Positions 1 to 10,362 are shown, counted from the first letter of the stretch. The stretch is DNA of 55,056 nucleotides from CAZJQD01 sp964548165 [NCBI: uncultured bacterium] (GCA_964548165.1 CAZJQD010000025.1:1-55056), one strand, 5' to 3'. Numbers and translations: made by a program. The notes: generated by a model from the letters alone, not told the origin.

Positions 1-3000
1 GAGGACAGCGCGGGCAACACGTCCGTCGACACGGCGCGCATCCTCGTCCTCGACACCGCGCCGGCCGTCACCGCGAGCCCCGCGGCGCCCGCGGACGGGC
101 ACGAGACCACGGCGCTCGTGGTCACCTTCTCCTGGACGGCGGGTTCGGACACGGCAACCGGCGTCGCGGGCTATCGGTTCCAGGTCGATACGGCGGCGAC
201 GTTCCTCTCGCCGCTCGTCGACTCCGCGACCGGCGCGGCCGTCGCCGCCATGCGCGCGCTCGCTCCCAACGACACGTACTGGTGGCGCGTCATCACCATC
301 GACGATGCCGGTAACACCGTCGCCTCCTCGGCGCGCATCCTTGTCGTCGATACCGCCGGCCCGACCGCCGCGACGCTGGCCGCCCCCGCGGACGGCTACG
401 ACACCAACCAGGTCGCCGTCACCTTCTCCTGGACGGCGACCGTCGACACCGGGTCCGGGATCGCGTCCTACCGCCTACAGGTGGATACGAGCGCGGCGTT
501 CGTTGCGCCGCTCGTGGACTCGGCCGTCGGAGCGTCGACCACGGGCGCCCGGACGCTCGCCGCGAACGACACCTACTGGTGGCGTGTCATTGCCGTCGAT
601 GATCTCGGCAACACGACCGCCTCCTCGTCGCGCGTTCTCCGGGTCGACACCCTGGCCCCGACCGTGGCCACGCTCACCGTTCCGCCCGCCGTCTTCGATA
701 CCGCGTCGGCGACGATCCAGTTCTCCTGGCTCGTCTCCTTCGACTCGCTCTCCGGGCTCGCCGGGTATCGCCTGCAGATCGATTCGTCCTCCAGCTTCGC
801 CGTGCCCCTGGTCGACTCCGCGGTCTCGGCCGGCCTTCTCACGGCATGGAGGACCCTGCCGCTCAATGACACCTACTGGTGGCGGATCGCGGCCATCGAC
901 ACGGCGGGAAACACGTCCACCGACGTCGCCCGTATCGTGCGGATCGATTCGGTCGTGCCCTCGAGCCCCATTCTTCACGCGAAGAACGGCGAGTCCTCCG
1001 TCACGGTCCCGACGCTGGCGTGGACGGCCTCGACGGATACGCTCAGCGGGATCGCGGCGTACATCGTCCAGGTCGACACCCTCGGGACGTTTGCCTCGCC
1101 GCTGGAGTCCGCCACGCTCGCCTGGAACGACACCGACTACGTGCCGACGACCGTCTCCTCGGAGACCTATTCCTGGCGCGTCTACGCCGTCGACAGCGCC
1201 GGCAACCGCCGGCTCTCGTCGCCGATCTCGGACACCTACCGCATCTACAGTCCCGACACCGCGCCGCCCACCGGACTCGCGCTCTCCGTTCCCGCCGACC
1301 TCCACGAGACCCGCGCCACGACGTTCCTCCTCAGATGGACGGCCGCCCTCGACTCGTCGCCGCCCGTTCGCTACCGGGTCCAGCTCGACACGGCCGGCGC
1401 CTTCGCCTCGCCCTACCTCGACACGACGGGCCTTCTCGACACGTTCTACGCCGCGACGTTCCGCGCGAACGAGACGAGCTCGTGGCGGGTGATCGCCTTC
1501 GACAACGCCGGCAACACGGTGACCGTGGCGGCGCGGGTCGTCGTCGTCGACACGCAGGCTCCCGCCGTCTTCTCGCGCCTCCTGCCGGCCACCCCGACGG
1601 ATACGACGGTGACGACCATGACCTTCTCGTGGACGGCATCCGCGGACACGCACTCGGGCCTGGCGCCCTATCGCCTCCAGGTCGATACCGCGGGCACGTT
1701 CCTGGCCCTGCTCTTCGACTCGACGACCCCGCTGACCTCGGGCCTCCTCGCGCTCCCGGCCAACGACACCTACTCCTGGCGCGTCGTCGCCGTCGACGAC
1801 GCCGGGAACACCACGGCGACCGCGGCCGGGATCGTGCGCGTCGATACCGGGGCGCCGAACGCGGCCGCGCTCCAGGCGCCGGCCGCCGGTCACGACACCA
1901 CGCAATCCACGATCGCGTTCACCTGGTCCGCGGCGACCGACACGGTCTCCGGCGTCGCCTCCTACCGACTCCAGGTCGATTCGTCCGCGGCGTTCCTTGC
2001 CCCGCTCGTCGACTCCGCGACCGGGACTGCGCTGACCGGAGTCCGGTCGCTCGCGGTGAACGACACCTACTGGTGGCGCGTCATCTCGGTCGATGCGGCC
2101 GGCAACACGACCGCCGCCGGCGCGCGCATCCTCCGCATCGACACCGTGCCGCCCTCCGTGCCGACGCTGATCGGTCCCGTTTCCGGCCTCGACACCTCCT
2201 CGCCCACGATCCAATTCTCCTGGTTCGTCGCCTTCGACACGCTCTCGGGCCTGGCGCGGTACCGGCTCCAGGTCGACACGTCGTCGTCGTTCGCCGCCCC
2301 GCTCGTGGACTCGGCGCTTCCGACAGCGTCGCTCTCCGCCTGGCGCACGATCGCCCTGGACGACACCTACTGGTGGCGGGTCGTGGCCGAGGACAGCGCG
2401 GGCAACACGGCGGCCGACACCGCGCGGATGCTCCGCATCGACTCGATGCCGCCGACGCGCCCCGTGCTCCACCAGAAGAACGGCGACACGTTCCTCGCCC
2501 CGCCGACGCTCTCCTGGACGGCGTCGTCGGACACGGGCGCCGGTCTCCGGTTCTACATCGTCCAGGTCGACTCCGCCGGGACCTTCGCCACCCTGAGGGA
2601 GTCCGTCCAGCTCGCGCCGGGCGACACCGATCACGTCCCGACGACGACCGGCTTCGACACCTACTGGTGGCGTGTCCTGGCCTACGACAGCGCGGGCAAC
2701 ATGGCGATCTCGTCGCCGATCGTCGACAGCTACGTCCTCCAGCTCAACGACACGACTCCGCCGGCCGCCTTCGCGTTGACCTCGCCCGCCGACCTCCACG
2801 AGACCCGCGCGACGACCATGACCGTGCGCTGGGGCAATAGCCTCGACGACTCCTCGCCGCCCGTGCGCTTCCGCATCCAGCTCGATACCGCCGGCACGTT
2901 CACGTCGCCCTACCTCGACACGACCGGCTACCTCGAGACCTTCGCGGTGGTCGCGTTCCGCGCGAACGAGACGACGACTTGGCGCGTCATCGCCTCCGAC

Positions 3001-6000
3001 AACTCCGGCAACACCACCGTGGTGGCGGCCGCCTTCCGCGTCGTCGTCGATACCACGGCGCCCTCCGCGTTCGCGCTCACCGCGCCGGCCCCGATCCACG
3101 ACACCTCCAATGCGAGCGTGACCTTCTCCTGGACCGCGTCCGCGGACTCGGGCTCGGGGCTCGCCGGCTATCGTCTCCAGGTCGACACCTCGGCCACGTG
3201 GACGCTCCTCGTCGCCGACTCCTTCACGGCCGTGACGTCGGGGGCGCGGACACTCGCGGCCAACGACACCTACTACTGGCGCATCGTGGCGGTCGACGAC
3301 GCCGGCAACACGGTCGCCGTCGGTCCCAACCTCCTCCGGATCGACAATACGCCGCCAAGCCCGGGCCAATTGCTGGCGCCCGAGAATGGCCTGGAGACCC
3401 GCGCCACGGCGCTGGTCTTCACCTGGTCTGCGGGCTCCGACTCGGTCTCCGGCGTCGCCTCGTATCGGCTCCAGGCCGACACGTCCGGCGCCTTCGCCTC
3501 GCCGCTGGCGGACACGACGGTCACGGCGCTGACGGTCACCCTTGCCGGGCTGAGCCTCGAGGATACCTGGTACTGGCGCATCACCACCAACGACTCGGCC
3601 GGAAACAGCGCGGTCTCGTCCACGTTCCTCTTCCGCCGGGACAGCCAGGTTCCCGCGGCCGGAGCGCTCTCGGCCCCCGTCGATCTCCACGACACCACGA
3701 ACGCGACCCTGACCTTCGCCTGGACCGCCGCCACCGACACGGGCACCGGCGTGGATACCTACCGGTTCCAGGTCGATACCTCTCCGACCTTCGCCTCGCC
3801 GTTCGTCGACTCGCTCGCCGGGACCGCGCTCACGGCCGTCCGCTCTCTTCCCGTCAACGACACGTACTACTGGCGCGTCGTCGCGCAGGACGGCGCCGGG
3901 AACGCGGTCGCGTACGCGGGGCGCCGCCTCCGGATCGACTCCGCGCCGCCGACGGTGCCGGTCCTGGCGAAGGTGAATGGCGAGACGCGCGTGCCGATCC
4001 TGACCCTGGCGTGGACGGCCTCGACCGACTCCGTCACGGGCGTGTCCGCGTACGTCATCCAGGTCGACACGGCGGGGACGTTCGCCTCGCTCCGTGAATC
4101 GGCCCAGCTCGCCTGGAACGACACGGACTACCAGAGCGCGATGACGGCCACCGACACGTACTGGTGGCGCGTCCTCGCCTTCGACAGCGTCGGGAACCTC
4201 GCGACGAGCCTCGTGGACAGCTTCTTGCTGGTTCGCCTCGACACCAATCCCCCGGGCGCCTTCGCGCTCTCCTCGCCCGCCGATCTCCACGAGACCCGCG
4301 CGACGTCGTTGACGCTCCGGTGGACGGACAGCGTCGACGACTCCTCGCCTCCGGTGCGCTACCGCATCCAGCTCGATACCGCCGGCACGTTCGCGTCGTC
4401 CTACCTCGACACGACCGGCTACCTCGAGACGACCGCGGTGATCGTCTTCCGCGCGAACGAGACGACCACGTGGCGCGTCATTGCCTCCGACAACTCCGGA
4501 AACACCACGGTGGTCGCGGCCTCCCGCCGCGTCGTCGTCGACACGCAGGCGCCGACGGGGCTCGCGTTGACCGCTCCCGCGACGGGAACGGACACGCGGT
4601 CGACCACCGTGACCTTCTCCTGGTCCTCGGCCGCCGACACCGGCACGGGGCTCGCGGGATACCGCCTCCAGGTTGACACGTCCGCCGCGTTCCTCGCGCC
4701 GCTCGTGGACTCGCAGACGACCCTGACCTCCGGCACTCTGACGAGCCTGAGGGCCAATGACACGATCTACTGGCGCGTCGTCGCCGTCGACGACGTCGGC
4801 AACACGGTCGCCGCCGCACCGAACCTCCTGCGCGTCGACACCGCCGGCCCCACCGCCGGTGCGCTCTCGACGCCCGCCGACGGCCACAACACGACGGCGG
4901 TCTCGATCGCATTCACCTGGACAGCGGCTACGGACGCGGTTTCCGGCCTGGCGGCCTATCGGCTCCAGGTCGACACCTCCGCGGCGTTCCTCAATCCGCT
5001 CGTCGATTCCCTGACGACGCTGACGAGCGGGATCCTCTCCAACCTCCGCGCCAATGACACGCTCTCCTGGCGCGTCATTGCCGTCGACGTCGCCGGGAAC
5101 ACGACGGCCTATGCCGCCTTCACGCTCCGGATCGACACCGCCGGCCCGACGGCGGCCGTCTCGACCGCTCCCGCCGATCTCCATGACACCACGGCGACCT
5201 CGATCACGTTCTCGTGGACGGCCTCGACGGATGCGGTCTCGGGCGTTGCCGGCTACCGGATCCAGGTCGACACCGCGGGCACGTTCGTCGCGCTCGTCGT
5301 CGACTCCTCGACCGGCGCCGCGCTGGGCGCGACACGCACTTTTGCCGCCAACGACACGTACTGGTGGCGCGTCGTCGCCGTCGACAACACCGGCAACACC
5401 ACCGCGAACACGCCCCGCCGGCTCCGGATCGACACGGCGGCGCCCGCCCGGCCCATCCTGGCCGCCTTCGCCTCCGACTCGACGCTCGCGCCCGTCACGC
5501 TCACCTGGTCGCTCAGCTCGGACAGCATCGTCGGCGTTGCCGGCTTCATCATCCAGGTCGACACGCTGGCGACCTTCGCGGCCCCCGCCGAATCCGCGGC
5601 GCAGGGATCCATGGACACCGATTTCGTGACGGGCCCCTTGCGGCCGGACACGTGGTTCTGGCGCGTCACGGCCTACGACACCCTGGGTAACGTCATCGTC
5701 TCCGCCGTCGACACCTTCGTCGTGCGATCGGGCGACACGGTGCCGCCTTCCGCCTTCGCCCTTACGGCGCCCGCGCACCTGTCGTTCTCCACGACGGCGG
5801 CGATTACGTTCACCTGGGGCGTCTCGACCGACGACACCTCGCCGCCCGTCAGCTACAGGCTCCAGGTCGACACGCTGGGAACCTTCGCCGCCCCGCTCGT
5901 CGACACCTCGTGGCTGACGACGACGACGGCGGCGATCACGCTTGCCGCCAACGACACCTACTGGTGGCGCGTCATCGCCAGGGACAACGTGAACAACACG

Positions 6001-7797
6001 ACGGTCGCCAACAGTTCCTTCCGGTTCACGATCGATACCGCGCCGCCCTCGACGCCGGTGCTGGTCGCGCGCGGTGGACAGAGCGTCAACACGCCGCTCT
6101 ACCTCTCCTGGAGCCGATCCACGGACTCGATCGCGGGCGTGGCCCGGGTCCTCGTGCAGATCGATGCCGAGCCCACGTTTGCCGCGCCGATCACCGATTC
6201 GTTCTACCAGTCGCCCTCCGACACCGATTACTGGACCGGCGCCCTGGCGGTCGAGACCTACTACTGGCGCGTGACGGCCTTCGATACGGCCGGCAACAGC
6301 GCCGTGTCCCTGGTCGACAGCTTCCGGGTCGCCGTGCCCGACTCCGCGGGTCCGACGTTCCTCCTGGCGACGGCGACGCCGTCCGCGATCAATAACGCCG
6401 GCACGACCACCGTCACCTTCACCATCCTCGTCACCGACAGCACCTACGTCGCCTCCGTGCTCCTTCGGCTCGCGCCGATCGGCGGGAGCGATTCGTCCTT
6501 CGCGGTCCCGGCGACCGCGGTCCCCTCCGCGGACTCCCGCTGGACGCTCTCGGTCACGCTCGATTCCACCGTCGCCGGTGACACCTACGACCTCGTGGTC
6601 TATGCCTTCGACGCCAACACCAACTCCTCGACGACAACCGTGCGCCTCGTCGTCACCGATACGTCGAATCCCATGACGCTCCTGGTGGACTCCTCGCTCA
6701 TCCAGATGCGCGTCAGCGGCAACGCGATCTCGGTCGTCTCGACCTACGGCGACACCTACTCGCAGGTCACCTACCAGTTCCGTTCCGTGCCGACCGGCGG
6801 CTGGCAGAGCTGCACGCCCTCCTCGGGTTCGACGAACCCCGATACGATGCCCCCGTTCTGGGGCTTCTACTGGGATGTCTCCAACCTGGCGCCCGGTCCC
6901 TACGACATCCGCGCTGTCGGCACCGATCGTAACGGCGTGACCGACCCGAGCCCGGGCTCCATCCGCCTCTACGTGAACCCGACGGACTCGAACATCCACG
7001 AGTATCGCGATCCCGTGACGGGCCTCCACGTGCGCCGCCAGAAGTTCACGAGCGACACGTCGGGTTATGCCGCTGTCGCCGACGGAACCGCGCTCTCGGT
7101 GCCCGCGGGCGCGATGTCGGATTCCGGCTGGATCCGGATCACGACCTTCGACACGAACCCGTCCTCCTCGCCGCTCTCGTCGTTCCTCGTCTCCGCCGGG
7201 TCCGGCACGTTCCGCGAGCTGACGCGCGAGGACGGGATACGGCTCTTCCTGAAGGACGTGACGATCACCCTGCCGTATGCGGACACCGATCCCCTGGATG
7301 ACAACGTCGGCCAGACGGCGATCAAGGAGGCCGACCTCGCGATGTACTACTACGACACCGCGATCGCGGCCTGGGTCCGGATTCCGACCTCGCGCGTGGA
7401 CCCGGTTCGCAACGTCGTCACGGCAACGGTCAACCACTTCACGACCTTCGCCGTCCTCGCCGGCGCCCCCGCCGCCGCTTCGCTCTCCAACTACGTCCTC
7501 TACCCCAACCCGTTCGTTCCCTACGACAACAACGATCGCAACGGCAAGCCCTACGACGGATCGGATCCCTCCTCGGGCATCATCTTCGACTCCCTCCCGC
7601 TCCAGGTGACCGTGGAGGTCTTCGACATCGCGGGTCGCAAGGTCGCCCAGATGTCCAAGAACTCCAATGACGCCCGCTACCGCTGGGACGCGCGCGGCGA
7701 CGATGGTCGCGAGCTGGCCTCGGGCGTCTACATCGTCATCGTCCGGTCGTCGTCGACGGGCGAGCGCGTCATCAAGAAGCTCATGATCATCCGCTGA
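1..7797 (+). CDS. Giant Fn3-like repeat surface protein with C-terminal sorting domain (5' partial)
   Basis: The frame is open from the first base, so the true start lies upstream; 2598 residues are visible. The protein is built from about 21 Ig/fibronectin-III-like units of roughly 95-100 residues, each with a YRLQVDT-like strand and an NDTYWWRV-like strand followed by DxAGNT. Units fall into an A-A-A-B-C order that recurs four times, with a nucleotide period near 1491-1494 (compare the CACGAGACC sites at 1303, 2797 and 4288). From about residue 2115 the repeats give way to non-repeat beta domains. The last ~100 residues form a FlgD-like/type IX secretion sorting domain (YPNPF, VEVFDIAGRKV, ASGVYIVIV). 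The likely role is a secreted or cell-surface adhesin or stalk; no catalytic motif is visible. A GTG at 118 is an internal codon, not a convincing start. It is followed by an inverted-repeat element and a convergent gene. Confidence 0.85.
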   Translation, partial: EDSAGNTSVDTARILVLDTAPAVTASPAAPADGHETTALVVTFSWTAGSDTATGVAGYRFQVDTAATFLSPLVDSATGAAVAAMRALAPNDTYWWRVITIDDAGNTVASSARILVVDTAGPTAATLAAPADGYDTNQVAVTFSWTATVDTGSGIASYRLQVDTSAAFVAPLVDSAVGASTTGARTLAANDTYWWRVIAVDDLGNTTASSSRVLRVDTLAPTVATLTVPPAVFDTASATIQFSWLVSFDSLSGLAGYRLQIDSSSSFAVPLVDSAVSAGLLTAWRTLPLNDTYWWRIAAIDTAGNTSTDVARIVRIDSVVPSSPILHAKNGESSVTVPTLAWTASTDTLSGIAAYIVQVDTLGTFASPLESATLAWNDTDYVPTTVSSETYSWRVYAVDSAGNRRLSSPISDTYRIYSPDTAPPTGLALSVPADLHETRATTFLLRWTAALDSSPPVRYRVQLDTAGAFASPYLDTTGLLDTFYAATFRANETSSWRVIAFDNAGNTVTVAARVVVVDTQAPAVFSRLLPATPTDTTVTTMTFSWTASADTHSGLAPYRLQVDTAGTFLALLFDSTTPLTSGLLALPANDTYSWRVVAVDDAGNTTATAAGIVRVDTGAPNAAALQAPAAGHDTTQSTIAFTWSAATDTVSGVASYRLQVDSSAAFLAPLVDSATGTALTGVRSLAVNDTYWWRVISVDAAGNTTAAGARILRIDTVPPSVPTLIGPVSGLDTSSPTIQFSWFVAFDTLSGLARYRLQVDTSSSFAAPLVDSALPTASLSAWRTIALDDTYWWRVVAEDSAGNTAADTARMLRIDSMPPTRPVLHQKNGDTFLAPPTLSWTASSDTGAGLRFYIVQVDSAGTFATLRESVQLAPGDTDHVPTTTGFDTYWWRVLAYDSAGNMAISSPIVDSYVLQLNDTTPPAAFALTSPADLHETRATTMTVRWGNSLDDSSPPVRFRIQLDTAGTFTSPYLDTTGYLETFAVVAFRANETTTWRVIASDNSGNTTVVAAAFRVVVDTTAPSAFALTAPAPIHDTSNASVTFSWTASADSGSGLAGYRLQVDTSATWTLLVADSFTAVTSGARTLAANDTYYWRIVAVDDAGNTVAVGPNLLRIDNTPPSPGQLLAPENGLETRATALVFTWSAGSDSVSGVASYRLQADTSGAFASPLADTTVTALTVTLAGLSLEDTWYWRITTNDSAGNSAVSSTFLFRRDSQVPAAGALSAPVDLHDTTNATLTFAWTAATDTGTGVDTYRFQVDTSPTFASPFVDSLAGTALTAVRSLPVNDTYYWRVVAQDGAGNAVAYAGRRLRIDSAPPTVPVLAKVNGETRVPILTLAWTASTDSVTGVSAYVIQVDTAGTFASLRESAQLAWNDTDYQSAMTATDTYWWRVLAFDSVGNLATSLVDSFLLVRLDTNPPGAFALSSPADLHETRATSLTLRWTDSVDDSSPPVRYRIQLDTAGTFASSYLDTTGYLETTAVIVFRANETTTWRVIASDNSGNTTVVAASRRVVVDTQAPTGLALTAPATGTDTRSTTVTFSWSSAADTGTGLAGYRLQVDTSAAFLAPLVDSQTTLTSGTLTSLRANDTIYWRVVAVDDVGNTVAAAPNLLRVDTAGPTAGALSTPADGHNTTAVSIAFTWTAATDAVSGLAAYRLQVDTSAAFLNPLVDSLTTLTSGILSNLRANDTLSWRVIAVDVAGNTTAYAAFTLRIDTAGPTAAVSTAPADLHDTTATSITFSWTASTDAVSGVAGYRIQVDTAGTFVALVVDSSTGAALGATRTFAANDTYWWRVVAVDNTGNTTANTPRRLRIDTAAPARPILAAFASDSTLAPVTLTWSLSSDSIVGVAGFIIQVDTLATFAAPAESAAQGSMDTDFVTGPLRPDTWFWRVTAYDTLGNVIVSAVDTFVVRSGDTVPPSAFALTAPAHLSFSTTAAITFTWGVSTDDTSPPVSYRLQVDTLGTFAAPLVDTSWLTTTTAAITLAANDTYWWRVIARDNVNNTTVANSSFRFTIDTAPPSTPVLVARGGQSVNTPLYLSWSRSTDSIAGVARVLVQIDAEPTFAAPITDSFYQSPSDTDYWTGALAVETYYWRVTAFDTAGNSAVSLVDSFRVAVPDSAGPTFLLATATPSAINNAGTTTVTFTILVTDSTYVASVLLRLAPIGGSDSSFAVPATAVPSADSRWTLSVTLDSTVAGDTYDLVVYAFDANTNSSTTTVRLVVTDTSNPMTLLVDSSLIQMRVSGNAISVVSTYGDTYSQVTYQFRSVPTGGWQSCTPSSGSTNPDTMPPFWGFYWDVSNLAPGPYDIRAVGTDRNGVTDPSPGSIRLYVNPTDSNIHEYRDPVTGLHVRRQKFTSDTSGYAAVADGTALSVPAGAMSDSGWIRITTFDTNPSSSPLSSFLVSAGSGTFRELTREDGIRLFLKDVTITLPYADTDPLDDNVGQTAIKEADLAMYYYDTAIAAWVRIPTSRVDPVRNVVTATVNHFTTFAVLAGAPAAASLSNYVLYPNPFVPYDNNDRNGKPYDGSDPSSGIIFDSLPLQVTVEVFDIAGRKVAQMSKNSNDARYRWDARGDDGRELASGVYIVIVRSSSTGERVIKKLMIIR

Positions 7798-7818
7798 CCG
7801 GGACTGTTCGGGGGGAGG

Positions 7819-7961
7819 AACCACGGAGACGCAGAAGCACGGAGAAGACCGGCCCTAAAGCCGTCGGGAAAAGGGCCTTCGGTCGACCTTATGAAACCTG
7901 CTGTAACGACGGTGTTGATTCCAAACCCGGGCGTTCTCCGTGCCTCTGTGTCTCCATGGTT
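7819..7961. repeat. Dispersed inverted-repeat element, copy 1
   Basis: Two 28-base arms, 7819-7846 and 7934-7961, are reverse complements with about three mismatches (left-arm core CCACGGAGACGCAGAAGCAC). They enclose about 87 bases. The element lies between two convergent genes, so it could form a long hairpin at both 3' ends. The same arm motif occurs in five other intergenic spaces of this window. Confidence 0.8.
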
Positions 7962-8035
7962 CAGTTTCGTGAAAACACCAGCCCAGGCGCGCGAGGTGGA
8001 TTCGGGGTCTAGGGTCGATCCTGGAACGCTGGTGG

Positions 8036-9127
8036 TCAGCCGCAGAGGGCGTGGAGGATGCGAGCCCGGAGGTGGGCGAGTTCCTTGAATTTGAGCCCGC
8101 GACCGAAGCGGTAGATCCGCTCGTCGGAGCGAACCACGATCGCCTTGTCCGTGGCCTCGATCTCCTCGATGACATCGCCGCGCACCGCGAACTGCCGCGT
8201 CAAGCCCAGCGAGGACTCGGCGACGCGCAGGCCCCTGGGCGTGGCCTCGAGGAGCACGCGCGTGCGTTCCTGTCTCACGGCGAGCACCGTGGGCGCGAGG
8301 ACGCCGGCGAGGAGGGCGAGCGCGCAGGAGCCGAAGACGAGCTGAACGGAGGCCGGCGCGGCGGCGATGGCCTCGTCGAAGAGCAGGTCTCCGAAGAAGA
8401 GGCCGATGAAGACCACCCCGGCAAACCCCGCAACAACCGACCCCGCGATCGCCATCCTGTTGTTGGATGGTGGGAGATCGACGAGGAACCCCTCGGCGAT
8501 CGGCACGATCGTGGCGCGTGGCGACCGGCCCGGCGATCCGATCTCCGGCAGTTGCCCCCGCATCCGCTCCCGGATGCTCATGTCCAGTTCCGCGGCGGTT
8601 CGCACGACCGTCTCGCCGCCCTCCGAGGCGTCGTGCAGGTCAAGGCCGAGGAACCGCGCGAGGTCTTCGGCGATGCGGCGAGCCTTGAGCGGGTCGCGGG
8701 GCTCGTCGACGGCGAGGATCGCCCCGGATCCCTGGAGCTTCACGGCGTACACGTGGTAGGAGCTGTTCTTGGCCCGGCGAACCTCGCGCCGGATGGCGAC
8801 GCGGTCGTAGGCGACGAGCGGCGAAGGCGTGGCACCCAGGGGCAGGGGCCCCAGCTTCCAACGCCCGGTCGCGGTTCCCGCCGCGCGATCGACAATGGAC
8901 TCGTGCCGCCCGAAGACGAGGCCGGCACCGATCGCGAGGAAGGGCAGGGAGAAGGGGATCGACCAGCCCAGGCCGCCGGACCAGGGGAGGCCCTGGAGGA
9001 GGGGCATCAAGGGAACGTAGAGGCCCATGCCGAGGAAGGGGAGGCCGAAGAGCGCGAGCCAGCCGCCGCCTGTTTGGTATCGCCACCGGTCGGGGTTTCG
9101 CGCGTCCCCCCAGGTACGCTTCGCCAT
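8036..9127 (-). CDS. Membrane protein of unknown function
   Basis: A protein of 363 residues starting MAKRTWGD; the start is the ATG just inside the short divergent gap to the alcohol dehydrogenase gene. I do not recognise a family. Two hydrophobic hairpins are visible, one near residues 22-65 (WLALFGLPFLGMGLYV, then SLPFLAIGAGLVF) and one near residues 245-300 (VVAGFAGVVFIGLFFGDLLF, then FGSCALALLAGVL). Soluble segments of about 180 and 65 residues sit between and after them. The segments after each hairpin look like small beta-rich cytoplasmic domains. The frame continues open upstream of this ATG, but there it lies antisense to the dehydrogenase and is not believable. No pathway link to its neighbours is evident. 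Confidence 0.6.
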   Translation of the reverse strand: MAKRTWGDARNPDRWRYQTGGGWLALFGLPFLGMGLYVPLMPLLQGLPWSGGLGWSIPFSLPFLAIGAGLVFGRHESIVDRAAGTATGRWKLGPLPLGATPSPLVAYDRVAIRREVRRAKNSSYHVYAVKLQGSGAILAVDEPRDPLKARRIAEDLARFLGLDLHDASEGGETVVRTAAELDMSIRERMRGQLPEIGSPGRSPRATIVPIAEGFLVDLPPSNNRMAIAGSVVAGFAGVVFIGLFFGDLLFDEAIAAAPASVQLVFGSCALALLAGVLAPTVLAVRQERTRVLLEATPRGLRVAESSLGLTRQFAVRGDVIEEIEATDKAIVVRSDERIYRFGRGLKFKELAHLRARILHALCG

Positions 9128-9166
9128 GCCGGGGAGTATACTGCGGAGAGAACCGGGAGGGTCACC

Positions 9167-10171
9167 ATGAAGATTCAAGCGATGATGGCGAGGGAGCGGG
9201 GAGCGGAGCTGTCCGCGTGGTCGTACGACGCAGGGGCGCCGCAGGGGCGGGATGTCCTCGTCAAGGTCAGGGCCTGCGGCATCTGCCATTCGGACATTCA
9301 CATGATCGACAATGACTGGGGCATGGCGCAGTATCCGCTCGTGCCCGGGCATGAAGTGGTGGGCGAGGTCCTGGAGATCGGTCCGGCGGTCACGCACCTC
9401 TCCGTGGGGGATCGGATCGGGATCGGCTGGCAGAGGTCGGCCTGCGGGGAGTGCGCGGAATGCGAGCGCGGCGCCGACAACCTCTGCGATGAGAACCGTG
9501 GGCTCATCGTCGGCCACCACGGCGGCTTCGCCGATCACGTGATCTGCGACAGCCGGTATTGCTTCAAGCTTCCCGAGGGGATCGCCACCGAGTCGGCGGG
9601 ACCCTTGCTCTGCGGCGGCGTCACGGTCTGGGCCGCGCTCCGGTATGCGGGGATGAAGGGCGGGCAGGAGATCGGCGTCATCGGCGTCGGGGGCCTCGGG
9701 CACATGGCCGTCCAGTTCGCGTCCCGGCTGGGAAACCGCGTCACGGTCTTCACGACGAGCGAGGACAAGATCGAGTTTGCCGCGCGCCTGGGGGCCTGGG
9801 ACGCGATCCGGACCGAGGAGGGCGCGCCGACGCGGGCGCCTCGCCGCAAGCTCGATATCATCATCAACACGGTGCCCCTGAACATGAACTGGGCGCGCTA
9901 TCTCGACCTCCTGGCCGCCGACGGGACGTTGTCGTTCGTCGGCGTGCCGGGCGAGCCGTCCTCCATCCCGATCGGGGTGCTTCTTGGGAAGAGACGTCGC
10001 GTGATGGCGTCGGTCATCGGTGGGCGCGGCGACATCCGGGCCATGCTCGCGGACGCCGATCGGTTCGAGGTGGAGCCCATCATCGAGACGTTCCCGATGG
10101 CGAACGTCAACGAGGCGATCCAGAAGGTGCGCGCCAACACCATCCGTTACCGCGCCGTTTTGATGAATTAG
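9167..10171 (+). CDS. Zinc-dependent alcohol dehydrogenase (CAD/YahK-type MDR family)
   Basis: A 334-residue medium-chain dehydrogenase/reductase, which would oxidise alcohols or reduce aldehydes with NAD(P)H in the cytoplasm. The catalytic zinc site is recognisable as CGICHSD near residues 37-43 and PGHEVVG near 62-68. The structural zinc loop has four cysteines (CGECAECERGADNLC, about residues 91-105). A Rossmann glycine motif GVGGLGHMAVQFA sits near residue 175. The GxxGL loop and the HHGGFADHV segment are typical of the cinnamyl-alcohol-dehydrogenase/YahK group. The start is ATG with a GGGAGG ribosome site seven bases upstream. It is divergent from the membrane protein across 39 bases and followed by an inverted-repeat element. 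Substrate cannot be told from sequence. Confidence 0.9.
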   Translation: MKIQAMMARERGAELSAWSYDAGAPQGRDVLVKVRACGICHSDIHMIDNDWGMAQYPLVPGHEVVGEVLEIGPAVTHLSVGDRIGIGWQRSACGECAECERGADNLCDENRGLIVGHHGGFADHVICDSRYCFKLPEGIATESAGPLLCGGVTVWAALRYAGMKGGQEIGVIGVGGLGHMAVQFASRLGNRVTVFTTSEDKIEFAARLGAWDAIRTEEGAPTRAPRRKLDIIINTVPLNMNWARYLDLLAADGTLSFVGVPGEPSSIPIGVLLGKRRRVMASVIGGRGDIRAMLADADRFEVEPIIETFPMANVNEAIQKVRANTIRYRAVLMN

Positions 10172-10192
10172 CCCGACGCGTTCACAAAGATT

Positions 10193-10362
10193 CACCGCGG
10201 AGACGCCGAGAACGCCGAGATGAAGAAGAAGTGGACGTCGTTCTCAAGCTTCTGAGAATCACGTGTCGGATGTCAATGCGCCGTTCGATCCGGGCGTCTG
10301 TTCAGTACAGAATTTCGGATCGTGCCCTGTCTTATCTCTGCGTTCTCTGCGTCTCGGCGGTG
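10193..10362. repeat. Dispersed inverted-repeat element, copy 2
   Basis: Arms 10193-10220 and 10335-10362 are reverse complements with about three mismatches (left-arm core CGCGGAGACGCCGAGAACGC). A 33-base stretch at 10329-10361 is identical to 51222-51254 in copy 5, and parts of the interior also match, so these two copies are close relatives. It lies downstream of the alcohol dehydrogenase gene. Confidence 0.8.

Noticed and set aside
879-2840. Long plus-strand frame in a second phase within the repeat gene
   Set aside because: Arg/His/Pro-rich low-complexity translation with no recognisable domain; a shadow of the repeats.
475-7824. A very long minus-strand open frame (about 2450 codons) opposite the giant repeat protein
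   Set aside because: It is rich in Arg, Gly, Asp and Val with no domains, and exists because the repeated GC-rich plus-strand codons leave the opposite frame without stops. The plus frame has clear Fn3-like and sorting-domain features.
9128-10195. N-terminal extension of the 8036 membrane protein through the alcohol dehydrogenase locus
   Set aside because: The upstream part is antisense to a well-conserved dehydrogenase and has no protein-like features; the ATG at 9127 gives a normal membrane protein.
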